This document shows positions 25,685 through 34,358 of a DNA stretch of 64,000 nt, in pieces. The DNA is taken from contig NZ_CP094526.1 in NCBI RefSeq assembly GCF_029910095.1, positions 2,232,001 through 2,296,000 on the forward strand, given 5' to 3'. Both the position numbers and the translations under genes were made by a program. Source of the stretch: Bradyrhizobium sp. ISRA464 (GTDB taxonomy: Bacteria; Pseudomonadota; Alphaproteobacteria; Rhizobiales; Xanthobacteraceae). Each line of letters opens with the position of its first letter. The stretch's first letter is position 1. Below the pieces are notes generated by a model. The model was not told the origin of the DNA and searched no databases. It was given only the letters and a program-made list of their open reading frames with translations.

Positions 25685-26815
25685 TCAGAGCGGGAAGCAC
25701 CGCATATAGGCCGTAAACAGCTTCTCGTCGCTATAGCTCACCAGCTTTGAGTCAATCGCTTCGGCAAGTTCAAGGTCGCGGTTTTGGACGCGCAGCCATG
25801 CCTGGGAGTCGGCGGTGATGTTCAGGGCCGCATCACCGAGATGACGTCCCGGCACCACCTGGAGGTCCTTTCCCTTGATCACGACCGTTGCATCAAGCGC
25901 GCTTGCCCCGGTGAAGCTGAGATGAGTCACGAGATCCAGACCTCGCGCCCTGCCGCGCTGCAGAAAAGGTCCGATCACATCCTCGCCGGCTGGACAGGCT
26001 GAGATGCAGTATGCAGCCTTGTAACCCGGCTTGAACGAGAGGGATTGCCAGACATTCAACGTTTCCGTACGGGGAACGCGAGCGCGATAATCCCTTGCGT
26101 CTTTCGAATCTGCGACCTTCTCGACCCACTGTGAGAAGTTGCCGAGAAAATCGTGATAGTTGTGGGTGTGGCAAGACAAGAAATCAAAGCTTCCGTCCGG
26201 CTTGATCGCTCCGACCGGGCAGGCTGCGACGCACAGTTTGCATTCCAGGCAAGGATTGTAGTCGATCGGGTGGTCGTGCGCGTCCACCTCGCATCCAAGC
26301 AGGATCGTGCCGAGCAGGACGAAGCTTCCGAATTTCGGGTGGATGATGCTGCGATGGATTCCCATGCGCCCGAGCCCCGCTTCCACTGCGATCGGCTTGT
26401 GCTGGACCATCATGATCCTGGGCAAGTCCATCTCCATCGGGAAGGCGGCGACCGCATTGCATGACGGAATGCCGTGTTCCCCAAGCGCGCGAACGATCGC
26501 GCGCGCGGTCTCGTTCACGTGATCGTAAGTGCCGTGGAACTCCTCGTTGGCTACCGATCGCGCGGGAGAACGCACCGGCTCGCGGTTCATGCTGCAAGCG
26601 ACCGCGAGCAGGGAGCGTGTGCGGCCAAAAACCTTTCGAATGTAGTCCCGCTGCGGCGCGATGGCCGCCCGTTCGATCTCGATGATGCCTGCATCATCGG
26701 CCCCGCACTTTCGCGCGATATCTTTGATGAGCTCCGAAGAAACCGGGACGTTGGGGACATCTTGGCTGCGGCGTGCGCGCACAGCCCTGACCGTGGGGTG
26801 ATCGTCCAAGCTCAT
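25685..26815 (-). CDS. 4Fe-4S protein, epoxyqueuosine-reductase-like
   Basis: The 376-residue protein has a ferredoxin-like cluster motif CLECKLCVAACPVGAI (about residues 187-202) and a later CISACPAGEDV, giving two potential [4Fe-4S] clusters. The flanking sequence (EAGLGRMGIHRSIIHPKFGS; LGTILLGCEVD) matches the QueG and reductive-dehalogenase-like fold. The C-terminal part is not the HEAT-repeat tail of true QueG, and nothing nearby is involved in queuosine synthesis, so it is probably a paralogue with another reductive role. The upstream region is unusually AT-rich. Confidence 0.72.
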   Translation of the reverse strand: MSLDDHPTVRAVRARRSQDVPNVPVSSELIKDIARKCGADDAGIIEIERAAIAPQRDYIRKVFGRTRSLLAVACSMNREPVRSPARSVANEEFHGTYDHVNETARAIVRALGEHGIPSCNAVAAFPMEMDLPRIMMVQHKPIAVEAGLGRMGIHRSIIHPKFGSFVLLGTILLGCEVDAHDHPIDYNPCLECKLCVAACPVGAIKPDGSFDFLSCHTHNYHDFLGNFSQWVEKVADSKDARDYRARVPRTETLNVWQSLSFKPGYKAAYCISACPAGEDVIGPFLQRGRARGLDLVTHLSFTGASALDATVVIKGKDLQVVPGRHLGDAALNITADSQAWLRVQNRDLELAEAIDSKLVSYSDEKLFTAYMRCFPL

Positions 26816-26844
26816 GGGCTCAGCTCTCGCAAGATGATGATTAT

Positions 26845-26906
26845 CATATTATGAGGCGGGCCGGACGTGAGGCAAGTAATTGTATGTCAATCATAATATA
26901 ATGAGG
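26845..26906. promoter_or_regulatory. AT-rich candidate operator region
   Basis: In GC-rich surroundings, CATATTATGAGG at 26845 and TATAATGAGG at 26897 form a spaced near-direct repeat. The cores ATATTATG and CATAATAT are also inverted copies. The site lies just upstream of the leftward iron-sulfur protein gene, so it may be its promoter and operator. No adjacent regulator gene supports this, so it is tentative. Confidence 0.3.
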
Positions 26907-26934
26907 TCTCGCAATGACCTGGAGAGAGTGGTCG

Positions 26935-27081
26935 TTAATCCAGCAGTTTCGTATCGTCCTGCGCCCGCGGCGGCGTCTTGATCGCGATCGCCTTGATCGG
27001 GCGACCGTTGGGCTTGGTGCCGCCATGCGGCGTGCCCTTCGGGATCACGACGAGATCGCACGGTTTCACCGTGATCTCCTT
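26935..27081 (-). pseudogene. Cupin-domain protein C-terminal remnant
   Basis: The frame ending at 26935 encodes EITVKPCDLVVIPKGTPHGG followed by TKPNGRPIKAIAIKTPPRAQ and a short tail. This is the second half of a small cupin, with the histidine of the second cupin motif in the TPHGG segment. Upstream the frame becomes arginine-rich and shows no first cupin motif or ribosome site. The N-terminal half is therefore missing and the piece is probably inactive. Confidence 0.55.
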
Positions 27082-27181
27082 GCTATGCCGCCGTCGCAGC
27101 CGTGACCAGCTATCGGAAAGTTGCCTTCTCAAGCCTGCCGCACTGCTTTATCTTGCTGCCAAATTTCGAGTGGAGGACGTC

Positions 27182-28210
27182 ATGAGGACGATGTTTGGCA
27201 AGGTCGCGGGCGCGTTGCTGGCGCTCGTGATGAGCACAGGCCTGGCCGCAGCGCAAAGCAAGATCACCATCGCGGTCGGCGGCGGCGCCTGCCTGTGCTA
27301 TCTGCCGACGGTGCTGGCCAAGCAGCTCGGCGAGTATGAGAAGGCGGGGCTTTCGGTCGAGCTGGTCGATCTGAAGGGCGGCTCGGATGCGCTCAAAGCG
27401 GTGCTCGGCGGCAGCGCCGACGTCGTCTCCGGCTATTTCGACCATTGCGTCAACCTCGCGACCAAGAAGCAGGAGCTGCAGGCCTTCGTGGTCTATGACC
27501 GCTATCCCGGCCTCGTGCTGGTGGTCTCGCCGAAGCATACCGGCGAGATCAACTCGATCAAGGATCTCGCCGGCAAGAAGGTGGGCGTCAGCGCGCCGGG
27601 CTCCTCGACCGATTTCTTCCTGAAGTACATGCTGAAGAAGAACGGCCTCGACCCGATGAGCACGTCGGTGATCGGCGTCGGCCTCGGCGCCACCGCGGTG
27701 GCGGCGATGGAGCAGGGCCAGATCGACGCCGCCGTGATGCTCGATCCCTCGGTTACCGTGCTGCAGGGCAGCCATCCCGACCTGAAGATCCTGAGCGACA
27801 CCCGCACCCAGCGCGACACGCTCGCGGTGTTCGGCGGCGAATATCCGGGCGGCGCGCTCTATTCGACCGCGGCCTGGGTGAACGGGCACGAGAAGGAGGC
27901 GCAGGCGCTGACCAACGCCATCATGGCGACGCTGTCCTGGATCCATTCGCATTCGGCCGAGGAGATCATGGCGAAAATGCCTGACGAGATCGTCGGCAAG
28001 AACAAGGACCTCTATCTCGCCGCGCTGAAGAATACGATCCCGATGTATTCGGAGAGCGGCAAGATGGACCCGAAGGGCGCAGAGGCCGTGCTTGCGGTGT
28101 TCAGCACCGGCTCGCCGGAGGTGGCGAAGGCCGGCGTCGACGTGACCAAGACCTACACCAACAAATTTGTCGAGCAGGTCAAGAAAACGACAGGAATGAA
28201 CGCGAAGTAA
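27182..28210 (+). CDS. ABC transporter substrate-binding protein (NMT1/THI5 / SsuA type)
   Basis: The 342-residue protein has a signal peptide (MRTMFGKVAGALLALVMSTG, cleavage after AAA). It has the NMT1/SsuA-like fold: LCYLPTVLAKQLGEYEKAGL, VELVDLKGGSDALKAVLGGS and DLAGKKVGVSAPGSSTDFF. GGAGG lies just before the ATG at 27182. It stands alone, but its class matches the orphan ATPase/permease pair ending at 23693, which lacks a binding protein. I infer that they may form one importer separated by later insertions. Confidence 0.85.
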   Translation: MRTMFGKVAGALLALVMSTGLAAAQSKITIAVGGGACLCYLPTVLAKQLGEYEKAGLSVELVDLKGGSDALKAVLGGSADVVSGYFDHCVNLATKKQELQAFVVYDRYPGLVLVVSPKHTGEINSIKDLAGKKVGVSAPGSSTDFFLKYMLKKNGLDPMSTSVIGVGLGATAVAAMEQGQIDAAVMLDPSVTVLQGSHPDLKILSDTRTQRDTLAVFGGEYPGGALYSTAAWVNGHEKEAQALTNAIMATLSWIHSHSAEEIMAKMPDEIVGKNKDLYLAALKNTIPMYSESGKMDPKGAEAVLAVFSTGSPEVAKAGVDVTKTYTNKFVEQVKKTTGMNAK

Positions 28211-28300
28211 GGAGCATGATCGGGATCCGGAGAGCTGCTGTCACACAAAGCGTGTAGCGGTTTTCCGGTGAGACCATGCTGCCAAGGGAATCAAGGTGCG

Positions 28301-29011
28301 ATGAACGACATGCAGTCTCCGGTCATTCATCGCGTCACCGCGCTTGATCTGACGTTGCGGAATCGGCCCTGGCCGTTTGCCGACGAACGGCGCGCCGAGA
28401 TCGACGCGCATTTCACCGCCCAGCAGCGTGCGAAGCCGAGCCTGTGGAACGGCCGCGTGCTGCTCGGCCGCGATCCCGTGTTTGCCGGCGGGCGCCTGAG
28501 CGCCAATTATTTCGAGACCGATTTTGCCAGCTTCCTCGCCTGGCGCGACTGGGGCTTTCCCGACCGGGAGATCTTCAACGGCTTCGGCATGGGCGCGCTG
28601 CTCGCGAGCGACGGCGCCTTCGTGCTCGGCGAGATGGGCCAGCACACCTCCAATCCCGGGCGGATCTATTTTCCGTCCGGCACGCCCGACCTCGATGACA
28701 TCAGGGGCGAGACGGTCGATATCGCCGGCAGCGTGATGCGGGAGCTCGAGGAGGAGACCGGTCTCTCCGTCGCAGACTGCCGCGCGGACGCGGACTGGTA
28801 CTGCGTCTACACCGGGCCTGCGCTTGCGATGATCCGTATCCTGCGCGCCGACATGCCGGGCGAGGCCCTGCGTGCGCGGCTGGAGGCCAATCTGGCGCGG
28901 CAGGACGATCCGGAGCTCGCCGCGATCCATCTGGTGCGCAGCCGTGACGATTTCAGCACCGCGATGCCGCGCTTCGTGACCGCGTTCATCGAAGCGCAGC
29001 TTCCGGTCTAG
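28301..29011 (+). CDS. NUDIX hydrolase
   Basis: The 236-residue protein carries a NUDIX box in GETVDIAGSVMRELEEETGL (about residues 139-158): the RELEEETGL core gives the metal-binding glutamates. A long N-terminal region (NRPWPFADERRAEIDAHFTA) precedes it. Such enzymes hydrolyse nucleoside diphosphates linked to another moiety. The substrate is not evident. The start at 28301 is chosen over an upstream one at 28268 on homology-like grounds (MNDMQSPVIHRVTALDL). Confidence 0.8.
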   Translation: MNDMQSPVIHRVTALDLTLRNRPWPFADERRAEIDAHFTAQQRAKPSLWNGRVLLGRDPVFAGGRLSANYFETDFASFLAWRDWGFPDREIFNGFGMGALLASDGAFVLGEMGQHTSNPGRIYFPSGTPDLDDIRGETVDIAGSVMRELEEETGLSVADCRADADWYCVYTGPALAMIRILRADMPGEALRARLEANLARQDDPELAAIHLVRSRDDFSTAMPRFVTAFIEAQLPV

Positions 29012-29070
29012 TGCCGCGCGCCTGCAACCAAGTGCTGAAGGAACTGCGCCGTACGACGCGGCCATGGCGC

Positions 29071-29100
29071 TTGACATCATCGGCTGGTCCCCCTGTGATA
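29071..29100 (+). promoter_or_regulatory. Probable sigma-70 promoter of the liv-type operon
   Basis: TTGACA at 29071-29076 is a perfect -35 element, with GTGATA at 29095-29100 as -10 after 18 bases. It lies about 50 bases upstream of a strong ribosome site (GGGGAGGG) and ATG at 29151, where the binding-protein gene of the operon would be expected. Confidence 0.5.
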
Positions 29101-29150
29101 GGCGGCACCAAGAAACAAAGAAGCAGTGCACAATCTCCGGGGAGGGATTC

Positions 29151-29264
29151 ATGCGGGTCACCAAGGCGCCACGCAGGCTGACGGCGTTGTGCGCCGGTGC
29201 CGCGACGCGGATGCGGCGCGCGACCGTGCTGCGGCCGGCCGGCATGACCTCTAGCCAGACATAG
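29151..29264 (+). pseudogene. Remnant of a binding-protein gene at the head of the liv operon
   Basis: A 37-residue frame begins with a very good ribosome site and a signal-peptide-like N-terminus (MRVTKAPRRLTALCAGAA), then becomes arginine-rich and stops. In complete liv-type operons a substrate-binding protein gene often stands exactly here. I read this as a binding-protein gene that has lost nearly all of its coding region by internal deletion. It could instead be a small unrelated ORF. Confidence 0.45.
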
Positions 29265-29287
29265 ACCGCGTTTCGAAAGGGGCCGCC

Positions 29288-30057
29288 GTGCTCGCCGTCG
29301 AAGGTCTCGTCAAGCGGTTTGGCGGTTTCCGCGCCGTCAACAACGTGTCGTTCCGCGTCGAGCAGGGCGAGATCCTTGGCCTGATCGGTCCGAACGGCTC
29401 GGGCAAGAGCACGATCTTCAACATGCTGTCAGGCACGCTGCCGCCGACCGCGGGCTCCATCCTGTTCGACGGCCGCGAGATCGCAGGGCTTCCCCCGCAC
29501 CGGATCATCAATCGCGGCGTCGGCCGCACCTTCCAGATCCCGCGGCCGTTTCACCGGCTCAGCATTTTCGAGAACGTGACACTCGCCGGCTTCTACGGCC
29601 AGGGCCGCTATAGCCGCGCCAAAGCGGAGGAGGCGGCCGAGCGCGCGCTCGCGATGGTCGGCTTGCCGGCCGACCGTCACGCCAGCGTCGAGGGCCTTGG
29701 CGCCGCGGGGTTGAAGAAGCTCGAGCTCGCCAAGGCGCTCGCCACCGGGCCGAAGCTGCTGCTCGCCGACGAAAGCCTCGGCGGCCTCGACGAGGCGGAG
29801 ATGGACCAGGCCGCCGACATGCTGCGCCGGATCCGCGACGAGCTCGGCATCACCATCATCTGGGTCGAGCACATCATGGGTGTCTTGATGCGCGTCGTCG
29901 ATCGCGTGATGGTGCTCGATCACGGCGAGAAGATCGCGGAAGGCCTGCCGGCCGATGTCGCTGGGAACGCCAGGGTGATCGAGGTCTATCTCGGCACCGA
30001 TGCCGATGCGAGCCTAGCGGCGGCCGCTGCCGCGCAGGCGCGCCGCCGGATCGAGGC

Positions 30058-30061
<4 letters not shown>
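29288..30061 (+). CDS. Branched-chain amino acid-type ABC transporter ATP-binding protein (LivG-like)
   Basis: The 257-residue ATPase starts at a GTG and has Walker A (GPNGSGKST), the LivG-type insertion (GVGRTFQIPRPFHRLSIFEN) and Walker B (KLLLADESLGGLD). The signature region is unusual: it reads EGLGAAGLKKLELAKAL instead of LSGGQ, and the switch is WVEHIMG, as in LivG. It overlaps the next ATPase gene by four bases. With LivF, LivH and LivM it makes the membrane part of an importer. Confidence 0.9.
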
Positions 30062-30771
<710 letters not shown>

Positions 30772-30803
30772 GGATGACACTGTCCACTCGATCAGTGTTC
30801 TCC

Positions 30804-30917
30804 CTCTCCCGCTTGCGGGGGAAGGGCGGGGTGGGGGTATCTCCGCGAATCGCATTGAGGAGAGAGCCCCCACCCGGCGCGCTCGCGCGCGCCGACCTCC
30901 CCCGCAAGCGGGAGAGG
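30804..30917. repeat. Long hairpin repeat inside the liv operon, copy A
   Basis: CCTCTCCCGCTTGCGGGGG at 30804 pairs with CCCCCGCAAGCGGGAGAGG ending at 30917. Inner arms GTGGGGGTATCTC and GAGAGAGCCCCCAC extend the hairpin to about 114 bases. It is nearly the same element as 56641-56761 and is related to 33786-33951. It lies between livF and livH, so it would fold in the operon transcript. Confidence 0.85.
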
Positions 30918-30934
30918 TAAGGAGAGGAAACACC

Positions 30935-31816
30935 ATGCAATCCTTCCTCGACATCTTCGACATCTACTTTCTCGAGGCCGTCATCAACGGCATCCTGCTC
31001 GGCGGCGTGCTGGCGCTGCTCGCGCTCGGCCTGAACCTGATCTTCGGCGTGATCGACGTGACCTGGATCTGCTACGCCGAGCTGGTGATGATCGGCATGT
31101 ATGGGATGTACTACCTGGTGCAGTATTTCGGCCTGTCATACTGGGCCGCGGCGCCACTGGTCATCATGCTGGTCGCGCTGCTCGGCGCGGCGCTGCATTT
31201 CTTCGTCATCGCGCCGTTGCTGACCGCGCCGCCGATCAACCAGCTATTGGCGACCGGCGGCGTGCTGTTCGTCCTGCAGAGCTTTGCCACCGTCGCCTTC
31301 GGCATCGATTTCAAGAATCTCGGTATCCGCCTGCCGGTGCTGTCGCTCGGCGATATGAATTTCAGCTACGCGCGGCTCCTCTCGTTTGCCGCGGCGCTGC
31401 TCGGCATGGTCGGCGTCTACCTGTTCCTGACCCGCACCTTCACCGGCACCGCGATCCGCGCCATCGCGCAGGACCGCCAGATCATGCCGCTGATGGGCGT
31501 CGACGCGAAACGCATCTACCTGGTCACCTCGGCGATCGGCGGCGGGCTGGCCGGCCTCGCGGCCTGCCTGCTCGTGCTGCAATACGACGTGCATCCCTTC
31601 GTCGGCCTGTCGTTCGGGCCGATCACCTTCCTGATCTGCGTGCTCGGAGGGCTCGGCAATTTCATCGGCGGCTTCATCGCCTCGTTCCTGTTCGCCGAGA
31701 TCATCTCGCTCGGCGGCCTGTTCTCCGATCTCGAATGGGGCTATGTGCTGGCCTTCGCCTTCTTCATCGTGATGATGTTCATCCGGCCCGCGGGCCTGCT
31801 CGCGAGGCGCTCGTGA
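30935..31816 (+). CDS. Branched-chain amino acid-type ABC permease (LivH-like)
   Basis: The 293-residue permease has eight or so helices, beginning FLEAVINGILLGGVLALLAL. The family region TAIRAIAQDRQIMPLMGVDA is followed by YLVTSAIGGGLAGLAACLLV. It is the first gene after the intra-operon hairpin, with AAGGAGAGG just upstream of the ATG. It pairs with the LivM-like permease encoded next, overlapping it by four bases. Confidence 0.9.
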   Translation: MQSFLDIFDIYFLEAVINGILLGGVLALLALGLNLIFGVIDVTWICYAELVMIGMYGMYYLVQYFGLSYWAAAPLVIMLVALLGAALHFFVIAPLLTAPPINQLLATGGVLFVLQSFATVAFGIDFKNLGIRLPVLSLGDMNFSYARLLSFAAALLGMVGVYLFLTRTFTGTAIRAIAQDRQIMPLMGVDAKRIYLVTSAIGGGLAGLAACLLVLQYDVHPFVGLSFGPITFLICVLGGLGNFIGGFIASFLFAEIISLGGLFSDLEWGYVLAFAFFIVMMFIRPAGLLARRS

Positions 31817-32820
31817 ACAAGCGGGTCGCAGGGTGGATCGTCGCGCTTGCCGTGCTGGTGGCAGTACCCTTCGTGCACAGCGATCCCTACCACCTGCACC
31901 TCCTGGTGCTGATCCTGATCTGGTCGTTCGCCTACACGTCGTGGTCGATCATGGGCCGCTTCGGCCTGGTGTCGCTCGGCCACGGTGGCTTCATGGGAAC
32001 AGGCGCCTATGTCACCGCGCTGCTCTGGAATGACTTCGGGCTGTCGCCGTGGATCGGCATTCCGCTCAGCATGCTGGCGGCGGGCGCGCTCGCGCTTGTT
32101 GTCGCCTATCCCTGCTTCCGCTTCCGCATCACCGGCCACTACTTCGTGCTGGTGACACTGGCGCTGGCCGGCATCGTGCTGCAGGTCATCACCGCGACCC
32201 GCGACTATACCGGCGGCTCGCTCGGCTTCACGCCACGGCGCGCCGGCGGCAGCAGCATTGCGGCGCTGCAGTTCGACGACAAGACGACCTGGTATCTGAT
32301 CGCACTCGCGGTGTGGCTGGCCGGCATTGTGATCTGGCACTGGATCGACCGCAGCATGAGCCGCCATGCCATGGAGGCGATCTCGGAGGACGAGGACGCG
32401 GCCGCCGCGGCCGGCGTCAACGTCACGGCCGAGAAGCTCAAGATCACGCTGATCAGCGCGCTGATGACCGCGCTCTCGGGCGCGCTGTATTGCCAGTACC
32501 AGATGTTTATCTCGCCTGACACGGTCAGCGGCATCGCCGTCTCGCTGCAGATGGTGTTCGCGGTGATCGTCGGCGGCGTCTATGTCGCGCTCGGGCCGAC
32601 CGTCGGCGCCATCATCACCATCCTGCTCGCGGAGGTGCTGCGCGTCAGCTTCGGGACCGAGGCGGTCGGCTGGGACAATCTCGTCTACGGCGTGCTGCTG
32701 GTGCTCTTCATCATCTTCCTGCCCAAGGGCATTCTTGGTAGCGTCATCGACTGGATCAAATCGCCACGCAAGCCGCCGAGAGATCATGAGCAGGCAGCCG
32801 TCCCCATCGCTCGCCGATGA
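31813..32820 (+). CDS. Branched-chain amino acid-type ABC permease (LivM-like)
   Basis: The 335-residue permease starts at a GTG overlapping the LivH-like stop. Typical LivM stretches are RFGLVSLGHGGFMGTGAYV, RITGHYFVLVTLALAGIVL and AISEDEDAAAAAGVNVTAEK. About ten helices are present. The C-terminus overlaps the PPK2 gene by 35 bases, so PPK2 may be read from the same transcript. Substrate assignment is open because the binding protein is missing. Confidence 0.9.
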   Translation: MNKRVAGWIVALAVLVAVPFVHSDPYHLHLLVLILIWSFAYTSWSIMGRFGLVSLGHGGFMGTGAYVTALLWNDFGLSPWIGIPLSMLAAGALALVVAYPCFRFRITGHYFVLVTLALAGIVLQVITATRDYTGGSLGFTPRRAGGSSIAALQFDDKTTWYLIALAVWLAGIVIWHWIDRSMSRHAMEAISEDEDAAAAAGVNVTAEKLKITLISALMTALSGALYCQYQMFISPDTVSGIAVSLQMVFAVIVGGVYVALGPTVGAIITILLAEVLRVSFGTEAVGWDNLVYGVLLVLFIIFLPKGILGSVIDWIKSPRKPPRDHEQAAVPIARR

Positions 32821-33724
32821 ACTGAAACCCTTCGTCGCGCCGTTCCGGTTCGACGGCACGGGCCAATTCCATTTGAAATCGTATCCGACCGCCGAGAAGG
32901 GCGGCATCGACAAGGACGCGGGCGGCAAGATCATCGAAGCCAACCGCAAGCGACTCAGCGACTTCCAGGAGAGGCTCTACGCGCAGGACCGCTGGTCGCT
33001 GCTCCTGATCTTCCAGGGCATGGACGCCGCCGGCAAGGATAGCGCGATCAAGAGCGTGTTCGAGGGCGTCAATCCGCAGGGCTGCGAGGTGTCGTCCTTC
33101 AAGCAGCCCTCGACCAAGGAGCTCGATCACGACTTCATGTGGCGCGCGATGATCGCGCTGCCGGAGCGCGGCCGCATCGGTATCTTCAACCGCTCCTACT
33201 ACGAGGAATGCCTCGTGGTGCGCGTGCATCCCGAGGTGCTGCAGAAGCAGAAGCTGCCGAAGCGGCTGGTGACCAGGCATATCTGGCGCGAGCGCTTCGA
33301 GGATATCTCGGCGATCGAGCGCTATCTGTCGCGCAACGGCACCGTGATCCTGAAGTTCTTCCTGCACGTCTCCAAGGAGGAGCAGCGCCAGCGCTTCCTC
33401 GCCCGGCTGGAGGAGCCGGCCAAGAACTGGAAGTTCTCGATGGCCGACATCTCCGAGCGCGCGCTGTGGGCGAGATACCAGGCGGCCTACCAGGACATGA
33501 TCCACCACACCGCGACCAGGGACGCGCCGTGGCACGTCGTGCCCGCCGACCACAAATGGTTCGCCCGCGTCGTGATCGGCTCGACCATCGTCGCCGCGCT
33601 CGACCGGCTCAATCTGAAATTCCCTGAGGTCGACAAGGCGGACCTGGGCGAGTTCAAGCGCATCCGCGAGGCGCTCGAGGCGGAGGGCAAGGGCGGAGCG
33701 GCGAAGGCGGTTGCGAAGAAGTAG
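32786..33724 (+). CDS. Polyphosphate kinase 2 family protein
   Basis: The 312-residue protein has the PPK2 Walker A region LLIFQGMDAAGKDSAIKSVF, the lid-proximal FEGVNPQGCEVSSFKQPS, the Walker B region RIGIFNRSYYEECLVVRVHP and the C-terminal KFSMADISERALWARYQAAY. PPK2 enzymes transfer phosphate between polyphosphate and nucleotides. The class (ADP, AMP or GDP use) cannot be fixed by eye. The start overlaps the end of the LivM-like gene by 35 bases. Confidence 0.92.
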   Translation: MSRQPSPSLADELKPFVAPFRFDGTGQFHLKSYPTAEKGGIDKDAGGKIIEANRKRLSDFQERLYAQDRWSLLLIFQGMDAAGKDSAIKSVFEGVNPQGCEVSSFKQPSTKELDHDFMWRAMIALPERGRIGIFNRSYYEECLVVRVHPEVLQKQKLPKRLVTRHIWRERFEDISAIERYLSRNGTVILKFFLHVSKEEQRQRFLARLEEPAKNWKFSMADISERALWARYQAAYQDMIHHTATRDAPWHVVPADHKWFARVVIGSTIVAALDRLNLKFPEVDKADLGEFKRIREALEAEGKGGAAKAVAKK

Positions 33725-33785
33725 AGGCGACACTGTCGCTGCATCGTGCTCGCAGTCGCTCCGTGAGGTGAGCACAGTAGTCAGG

Positions 33786-33951
33786 CTCCCTCCCCCCTTG
33801 CGGGGGAGGGTGGGGAGAGGGGTGAGCTCCGGGCGAGATTATCGTCGCAAGCGAGGCTATCGCAATCTCGATCGCGCGTCGTTGTCGACATCGAGAGAGC
33901 ACGCCGTGTGGCCACCCCTCTCCCTGGTCCACCCCCGCCGGGGGAGGGGAC
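33786..33951. repeat. Hairpin repeat, copy B (diverged)
   Basis: CTCCCTCCCCCCTTGCGGGG with TGGGGAGAGGGGTG at the left pairs with CACCCCTCTCCCTGG and CCCCGCCGGGGGAGGGGA at the right, enclosing about 90 bases. It is the same family as the elements at 30804 and 56641 but more diverged. It follows the PPK2 stop and may end that transcript. Confidence 0.65.
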
Positions 33952-34125
33952 CTTACCGCATGTTGCTTACCGCCATGCCATACCGCACATTAGGTCAGCT
34001 ACCCTGACCATCTTTCCCCATTGCGGCCGCTTGCCATAATCGTCTAGAACCACGCCCACGGCGCTGCCCGGCAACCGACTGTCAACGGTTTTGACCGAGG
34101 ATCTGGCGCTCCTAAGGGTCTGGCA

Positions 34126-34248
34126 ATGCTGATTCGCGGCCAAATTGATGGGATTTCGGGGGAGGTGGCCTTGGCCGCCCGCACCGCCGCGATCCCGGCT
34201 GCGCTGCCCACCCTGCTTATTGGCGGCCTCCTTCTTACCTGCCCCTGA
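34126..34248 (+). CDS. Putative leucine-rich leader peptide upstream of leuA
   Basis: A 40-codon frame ends with a leucine run (PTLLIGGLLLTCP, using CTC CTT CTT), and its stop lies inside the left arm of the terminator-like hairpin that follows. The ATG at 34126 has no clear ribosome site. GGGGGAGG at about 34159 suits an internal TTG at 34171, giving a 25- to 26-codon peptide. Leucine codons just before a hairpin are the expected layout of a leu attenuator leader. I do not know a described homologue. Confidence 0.5.
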   Translation: MLIRGQIDGISGEVALAARTAAIPAALPTLLIGGLLLTCP

Positions 34249-34290
34249 GGGCCGGCTGGGCGTTTGCGCCTGGGCACTCAGGGGTTTGTA
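34242..34290 (+). promoter_or_regulatory. Attenuator-like terminator hairpin before leuA
   Basis: CCCCTGAG at 34242-34249 and CTCAGGGG at 34277-34284 are perfect complements. An inner GGCG-TTTG-CGCC stem at about 34259-34270 is also present, and TTTGT follows. It begins within the last codons of the leucine-rich leader frame and ends about 75 bases before leuA. Ribosome stalling at the Leu codons could decide whether it forms. Confidence 0.55.
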
Positions 34291-34358
34291 CGAGATCACC
34301 GGACCCTGATATCGCCCCAGCAACATGACGGGCGCACAAGCTCAAAGGAATTTCTGAC

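Larger units (their letters stand above)
33725..34358. other. Intergenic region before leuA: repeat and leader
   Basis: This 634-base gap holds a hairpin repeat (33786-33951), then an apparently untranslated stretch, and then a leader ORF with a terminator-like hairpin directly before leuA. No other gene is supported; the longer frames here are arginine- and serine-rich shadows. Confidence 0.6.

Noticed and set aside
33967..34326. Leftward 119-residue frame before leuA
   Set aside because: It is antisense to the probable leader and hairpin, has no ribosome site or family pattern, and its composition is that of a shadow frame.
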